A stretch of 9,062 nucleotides of DNA from Bacillaceae bacterium UBA7792 (GTDB lineage: Bacteria > Bacillota > Bacilli > Bacillales > Cytobacillaceae): NCBI GenBank assembly GCA_002480735.1, contig DLCS01000184.1:1-9062 (forward strand), written 5' to 3'. Shown piece by piece: positions 5,314 to 9,062 of the stretch (position 1 is the first letter of the stretch; each line of letters starts with the position of its first letter). Position numbers and translations under genes: made by a program. The notes beneath the pieces were generated by a model. It saw only the letters and a list, made by a program, of their open reading frames with translations, ran no database searches and was not told where the DNA came from.

Positions 5314-6246
5314 TTAATACCCCTTAGAAAAATCAACCTGATTGACCAATTGCTCACCATTCTGCACTTTCCTAAACGTATCAATAAAACAATCTATCGC
5401 TTCATCAAGTTCGGTTACTGCGGAGATATGCGGAGTGATCGTGATATCCTCTCTTTCCCAGAGCTCAGATTCCTCGGGAAGTGGCTCGATTGCAAATACA
5501 TCTAGCACCGCATGCCGAACGCTCCCAACGTCCAAAGCATCGATAAGAGCCTGCTCCTCTACAACAGCCCCTCTGCCGATATTTATAAAGGCGGCACCAT
5601 TAAAATAACTAAACAAAGCCTGGTTAAACAGTCTCTCAGTTTCCTTTGTTAAAGGCAGTGTACTGATAACCCAATCTGCTTCACTAATAACGGTATTGAC
5701 ATCAGAAACGGTCATTGCCTTTTGAAAATACTCTTTCTGCCTTCCGCTTAATGAAACTCCGTACACCTTAGCCCCGAAAAACTGAAAAGTTCTCGCAACC
5801 TCCTGTCCAATCTCCCCTGTACCAAAAATGACAATCGTCTGGTCCTTTACCATTTTAGGAGTTTGACGTACCCATTTCTTCGCCAGTTGCTGAGCTGCAA
5901 AATCCCTATGATACTGAAGCTCCTTGAGGACATAGCTTAAGCAATACTCACTAATTCTTTGACCAAAGGAGCAAACCGTCCGAGTAAGCAGGACATTATG
6001 CTCTCTCCAGCCCTCAATCTCTAAAAAGTTATTAATCCCCGCATTAAAGGAATGAACCCATTTGATTCTAGAAAAATGAAATCCCGGAGCAGGCTGTGAA
6101 CCCACATAGGCATCTGCCCAACTCAAATCTGCATCCGTAATCTCATCCACTGGCTTGAAACGGAATGATTGCTTCAAATCCAAAGGCAACTTTTTTTTGA
6201 ATTCTTTCTCATAGGATCCTGCAACAAGAATATGGTTAATCTCCAT
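5314..6246 (-). CDS. D-2-hydroxyacid dehydrogenase family protein (310 aa)
   Basis: NAD(P)-dependent cytoplasmic enzyme interconverting a 2-keto acid and a D-2-hydroxy acid. It is of the glyoxylate/hydroxypyruvate reductase-like type rather than the longer SerA type, because it lacks a C-terminal regulatory domain. The nucleotide-binding loop is GTGEIG (142-147). The catalytic triad is present: R225 (NIGRG), E254 (VFAIEPLP) and H273 (TPHISA). Two adjacent ATGs exist. The second (6246) is preferred because the G-rich site TGGGGG (6254-6259) lies 7 nt from it, against only 4 nt from the ATG at 6249. It lies behind a terminator that ends the dipeptidase gene, and no clear promoter is visible in the 66-base gap, so partial readthrough may drive it. 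The substrate is unknown; reduction of a 2-keto acid derived from amino acids is one possibility. Confidence 0.88.
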   Translation of the reverse strand: MEINHILVAGSYEKEFKKKLPLDLKQSFRFKPVDEITDADLSWADAYVGSQPAPGFHFSRIKWVHSFNAGINNFLEIEGWREHNVLLTRTVCSFGQRISEYCLSYVLKELQYHRDFAAQQLAKKWVRQTPKMVKDQTIVIFGTGEIGQEVARTFQFFGAKVYGVSLSGRQKEYFQKAMTVSDVNTVISEADWVISTLPLTKETERLFNQALFSYFNGAAFINIGRGAVVEEQALIDALDVGSVRHAVLDVFAIEPLPEESELWEREDITITPHISAVTELDEAIDCFIDTFRKVQNGEQLVNQVDFSKGY

Positions 6247-6280
6247 CATAAATCCCCCATCATCGCTTTTCGATCTAAAA

Positions 6281-6309
6281 TGAATCCCTATCAGCAGGAC
6301 AGGGATTCA
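6281..6309 (-). terminator. Rho-independent terminator after the dipeptidase gene
   Basis: TGAATCCCT (6281-6289) and AGGGATTCA (6301-6309) form a perfect 9-bp stem with an 11-nt loop. Read on the minus strand it is followed by TTTTAG, so it works for the gene ending at 6316. On the plus strand no T run follows. Confidence 0.7.
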
Positions 6310-6315
6310 AAGCTA

Positions 6316-7692
6316 TTATTTCATCGCTTCTTCTAGCTCATACCAATAATGACAAATGGTGAGTAAGCCCTTATCATAGTTTTTCAGTTTAAAATGTTCG
6401 TTTGGTGAATGAACCTGATCGGTTGGAAGTCCGAAGCCCATTAACACAATTGGGGCCTTCAGAACTTCATCCAAGGTTGTGATGATTGGCAATGAGCCAC
6501 CACCACGTGTAAAAGCGGTCGGGACCCCAAACACTTTTTCGTAAGCCCGACCTGCCGCTTGGATGGCTGGGTGTTCAAACGGCGTCACATACGGTGCTCC
6601 TTTATCAAATAACGTAATGTTCACTTCGACTCCAGGAGGGGTATTTTTTTTCACATGTTCTTGTAAAAGCTCTAGAATTTCCTCTGGGTCTTGATCAGGC
6701 ACCAATCGACAGGTGATTTTCGCATGCGCTTCGGATGGTAACACTGTCTTAATACCTTCGCCCTCAAATCCACCGTATATTCCGTTAATCTCTAAAGTCG
6801 GTCGTACCCATGTCCGCTCTAAATGGCTATAGCCTTGCTCACCAAATAGCTCCTTCACCCCTACTTCTTCTTTCAAACTTTCCTCGGTCATATTGAGTGA
6901 TTGAAACGCTGCTCTCTCCTCATCAGTAACTGGTACTACCCGATCGTAAAAGCCATCCACCGTAATCACTCCAGCTTCATTTCGGAAGGATTGGAGAATC
7001 TCGACGAGCGCATGAATCGGATTTTGCACGGCTCCACCGTATAGACCTGAATGCAGATCCCGTTTTGGACCTTTCACATCTAATTGGAATCCAGCAAGTC
7101 CTCTAACCCCATAACAAACAGTTGGCCGATCCTCATCCAGCATGCTTGTATCCGAAATCATAATCACATCCGCTTTCAATAGCTCGCGGTATTCTTCAAC
7201 AAACGCTGGAAGATTCGGGCTTCCTACCTCTTCCTCTCCCTCAATGAGAAACTTGAAGTTAAATGGTAGTGTTCCAGTTGTTTGTAAAATCGCTTCGAGC
7301 GCCTTAATATGCATGAACACTTGACCCTTATCATCGCTTGATCCTCTCGCATAGATCGCTTCATTTCGGATTTGCGGCTCAAACGGGTCAGTCTCCCATA
7401 GATGTAGTGGATCCACTGGCTGTACGTCATAATGTCCATAAATCAGAACCGTTGGCTTCCCCTCCGCCTTTAACCATTCTCCGTAAACAACTGGATGCCC
7501 GGCTGTCGGATAAAGGGCGACATTTTCCATCCCTAATTGTCTTAATGAATGGGCTACCCATTCAGCAGCCCGTTGGGTGTCATCTTTATGTTCAGATAAA
7601 GAGCTCACACTTGGGATCGAAAGTAATTCAAAGAGCTCACCTAAGTGCTTTTCTCTATGTTCTTCCAAATAATTTTGAAATACAGGTTTCAT
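6316..7692 (-). CDS. M20-family dipeptidase (458 aa)
   Basis: Cytoplasmic di-zinc metallopeptidase of the M20 family (CNDP/PepV/CPG2-like), expected to hydrolyse dipeptides or similar small amides. The metal and catalytic set is complete: H87 and D89 (YGHYDVQP), bridging D120 (SSDDKG), catalytic E154 and metal ligand E155 (EGEEEVGS), D181 (ISDTS), and H428 (QVHSPNE). H214 (RDLHSG) lies in the dimerisation or lid domain (roughly 195-370) and usually contacts substrate across the dimer. At 458 residues the length is standard for this subgroup. The start has AGGAGG (7700-7705) 7 nt upstream. The previous gene also encodes an M20 enzyme, but the two differ strongly and are separated by a terminator and a structured leader. 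A perfect terminator follows. The exact substrate is not known. Confidence 0.93.
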   Translation of the reverse strand: MKPVFQNYLEEHREKHLGELFELLSIPSVSSLSEHKDDTQRAAEWVAHSLRQLGMENVALYPTAGHPVVYGEWLKAEGKPTVLIYGHYDVQPVDPLHLWETDPFEPQIRNEAIYARGSSDDKGQVFMHIKALEAILQTTGTLPFNFKFLIEGEEEVGSPNLPAFVEEYRELLKADVIMISDTSMLDEDRPTVCYGVRGLAGFQLDVKGPKRDLHSGLYGGAVQNPIHALVEILQSFRNEAGVITVDGFYDRVVPVTDEERAAFQSLNMTEESLKEEVGVKELFGEQGYSHLERTWVRPTLEINGIYGGFEGEGIKTVLPSEAHAKITCRLVPDQDPEEILELLQEHVKKNTPPGVEVNITLFDKGAPYVTPFEHPAIQAAGRAYEKVFGVPTAFTRGGGSLPIITTLDEVLKAPIVLMGFGLPTDQVHSPNEHFKLKNYDKGLLTICHYWYELEEAMK

Positions 7693-7716
7693 TGTTACTC
7701 CTCCTCAGTCTGCTAA

Positions 7717-7751
7717 AAATTCTATCCTTCAAGAATTTCGGTATCCGAAGG
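7717..7751 (-). promoter_or_regulatory. Overlapping alternative hairpins in the dipeptidase leader
   Basis: Three pairings are possible in the 148-base gap: TTCGG/CCGAA around a 3-nt loop (7737-7749), AAATTCT/AGAATTT around an 8-nt loop (7717-7738), and a competing CCTTC/GAAGG (7726-7730 with 7747-7751) that uses bases from both. On the minus strand the second hairpin is followed by TT then AGC, so it is at best a weak attenuator. No known riboswitch class is recognised, and no convincing promoter is seen in this gap. Confidence 0.3.
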
Positions 7752-7801
7752 GAAAAATCCTCTACAATTTTCGCAAAATTTTTTATTACTTTTTTGACAA
7801 G

Positions 7802-7825
7802 AAAAAAAGCACCACACAGGATGCT
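7802..7825 (-). terminator. Rho-independent terminator after the amidohydrolase gene
   Basis: On the minus strand AGCATCC, loop TGTGT, GGTGCT forms a six-pair stem with one bulged T and is followed by a run of T residues (A run 7802-7807 on plus). It begins 15 nt past the stop of the upstream gene. Confidence 0.75.
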
Positions 7826-7840
7826 AAAAAGTAAATCTAT

Positions 7841-9049
7841 TTATAAAGAAAGAACCGTCTCTAGCAGCACATTCACTCCTTTTTCACAATCCTCCCAGGT
7901 CGTTAATTCCTCTTCACAATGACTCTTTCCCTTGACGCTTCGAACAAAAATCATCACAGTTGGAATATAACTGGCGAGAAACTGGGCATCATGCCCCGCA
8001 CCACTGTCCATTCTCTTGTACGGGTAGTCTAGAGATTGACAAGCCGCTTCCACCTTATTTGCAAGCTCCTCATTGAAAAAGACCGTCTGGCGATCCCAAA
8101 GCTTCTGAGCCATAATCGTGCACCCTTCGTTTTCATTGATTTGCGTCAATTCTTGAATAATTTCCTCTACCCTTTGGATGACCGCCGGATCTTTGTGACG
8201 CGCCTCCAGTGTGAAAATCACTCTATTTGGGATCACGGTATGGATATTAGGATAGGCATTGATTCGCCCCATGGTGAAGACAAGATTTTGATCGAGGGAC
8301 CCGAGCTTTCTTCTTGCCGCAGCTATGATATTCGTTGCCGCAAAAAGAGCATCCCTTCTCATATCCATCGGTGTTGTTCCCGCATGATCTGATTCACCTT
8401 GGACGACAAACTCGTAGCATACCATTCCCAACACACTTTCAACGACCCCAACAGCTAGATTTTCTCTTTCCAATATTGGCCCTTGCTCAATATGCATTTC
8501 CAAAAAGGCTTTAGCATCCTTTAAACGTGCCTCGATGCTGCCAACATAGCCACTTTCATTTAAGGCTTGCTCAAAGGTAATCCCATCAATATCTTTTTTA
8601 GCAAGCATGACATCTTTATCAAACTTTCCAGATAGTACCCCAGAGGACATCATCGAAGGCTCAAATCGGGCCCCTTCTTCATTCGTAATATTCATCACGA
8701 CGAGCGGAACACTAAGCCTCACATGATTCTCAACGAGAGTTCTGGCTACCTCTAGACCTGCAATAACACCGAGTGCTCCGTCAAAACGGCCACCCTTTTT
8801 GACAGAATCCAAGTGGGAGCCGATGACGATGGGTGGCTTGCTGTTATCGACACCTTCAAGGGTTCCATAAATATTACCCATATCGTCGTAGACCACCGAC
8901 ATTCCAAGCTCCTTACAGCAATGAATGAAGTATTCCCGTGCAAGCAAGTCTTCCTTCGATAAGGCCAGCCTTGTAACCCCATTATTTTCAGTCCGTCCAA
9001 AATTCGCAAATTCTTCGATTGTATTCTTCAGCCGTTCTCCATTAATCAT
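7841..9049 (-). CDS. M20-family amidohydrolase, N-carbamoyl-L-amino acid hydrolase / allantoate amidohydrolase type (402 aa)
   Basis: Zinc- or manganese-dependent cytoplasmic hydrolase of the hydantoinase/carbamoylase branch of M20. The branch includes N-carbamoyl-L-amino acid hydrolases, allantoate amidohydrolase (AllC), ureidoglycolate amidohydrolase and beta-ureidopropionase, which release ammonia and CO2, or an amino acid, from ureido compounds. Visible motifs are H79 and D81 (GSHLDSV), D90 (GGRFDGALG), E124 and E125 (TNEEGARF), H186 (LEMHIEQGP), H222 (DHAGTTPMDMR, dimerisation domain) and H377 (GKSHCEE). The length is typical. The ATG at 9049 fits the usual family N-terminus, INGERLKNTIEEFANFGRT-like, though only 13 bases upstream are in the window, no strong ribosome binding site is visible, and the frame is open to the edge. 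Activity within the branch cannot be chosen from sequence. No hydantoinase or purine-catabolism gene is in view. Confidence 0.9.
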   Translation of the reverse strand: MINGERLKNTIEEFANFGRTENNGVTRLALSKEDLLAREYFIHCCKELGMSVVYDDMGNIYGTLEGVDNSKPPIVIGSHLDSVKKGGRFDGALGVIAGLEVARTLVENHVRLSVPLVVMNITNEEGARFEPSMMSSGVLSGKFDKDVMLAKKDIDGITFEQALNESGYVGSIEARLKDAKAFLEMHIEQGPILERENLAVGVVESVLGMVCYEFVVQGESDHAGTTPMDMRRDALFAATNIIAAARRKLGSLDQNLVFTMGRINAYPNIHTVIPNRVIFTLEARHKDPAVIQRVEEIIQELTQINENEGCTIMAQKLWDRQTVFFNEELANKVEAACQSLDYPYKRMDSGAGHDAQFLASYIPTVMIFVRSVKGKSHCEEELTTWEDCEKGVNVLLETVLSL

Positions 9050-9062
9050 GAGCTTCTGCTTT

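Noticed and set aside
5164..5505. A 113-codon plus-strand open frame starting inside the repeat array
   Set aside because: Its first part is made of 52-bp repeats, which shift frame at each unit, and its second part is antisense to the well-supported D-2-hydroxyacid dehydrogenase. No ribosome binding site precedes it.
7338..7922. A 194-codon plus-strand open frame
   Set aside because: It is antisense to the dipeptidase start, a terminator and the end of the amidohydrolase gene, and has no recognisable domain or ribosome binding site.

Overview
The window looks like chromosomal DNA of an endospore-former relative in the Bacillaceae (low-GC Firmicutes). This rests on strong AGGAGG-type ribosome binding sites before nearly every gene, two TTG start codons, AT-rich intergenic DNA, and a LacI-family site that fits the Bacillus cre consensus. 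The genus cannot be fixed from the sequence alone. No RNA gene, transposase, phage gene, CRISPR array or origin is visible.

Left half (1-4897): a sugar-modification locus. On the minus strand, reading right to left, lie a LacI-family regulator, a Gfo/Idh/MocA dehydrogenase, a xylose-isomerase-like TIM-barrel enzyme, and a second Gfo/Idh/MocA dehydrogenase cut by the window edge. A second, longer TIM-barrel enzyme is transcribed divergently on the plus strand. All four enzymes keep their expected catalytic or metal-binding residues. Three near-identical 15-bp sites, TGTAAYSGATTACAT, lie at the promoters: two in the divergent gap with centres 105 bp apart, and a third inside a promoter before the second TIM-barrel gene. 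The sites tie the locus into one small regulon, probably under its own LacI-type protein with possible CcpA input. The enzyme set suggests an oxidise, then isomerise or cleave, then reduce route for a sugar, glycoside or polyol, comparable in enzyme classes to E. coli ycjQRS. The substrate is unknown, and no transporter or kinase is inside the window.

Middle (4898-5313): a 416-base gap between convergent genes. It holds a strong hairpin and then five head-to-tail copies of a 52-bp unit. Each unit has two near-complementary arms, so the array can fold as a chain of hairpins in two registers.

Right half (5314-9062): three minus-strand genes in order 8, 7, 6. They are an M20-family hydantoinase/carbamoylase-type amidohydrolase (N-carbamoyl-amino acid or allantoate type), an M20 dipeptidase, and a D-2-hydroxyacid dehydrogenase. 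Each of the first two is followed by a rho-independent terminator, so they look like neighbouring units with linked roles in peptide, amino-acid or ureide nitrogen salvage rather than one tight operon. The 148-base gap before the dipeptidase contains hairpins that exclude one another, a possible regulated leader.
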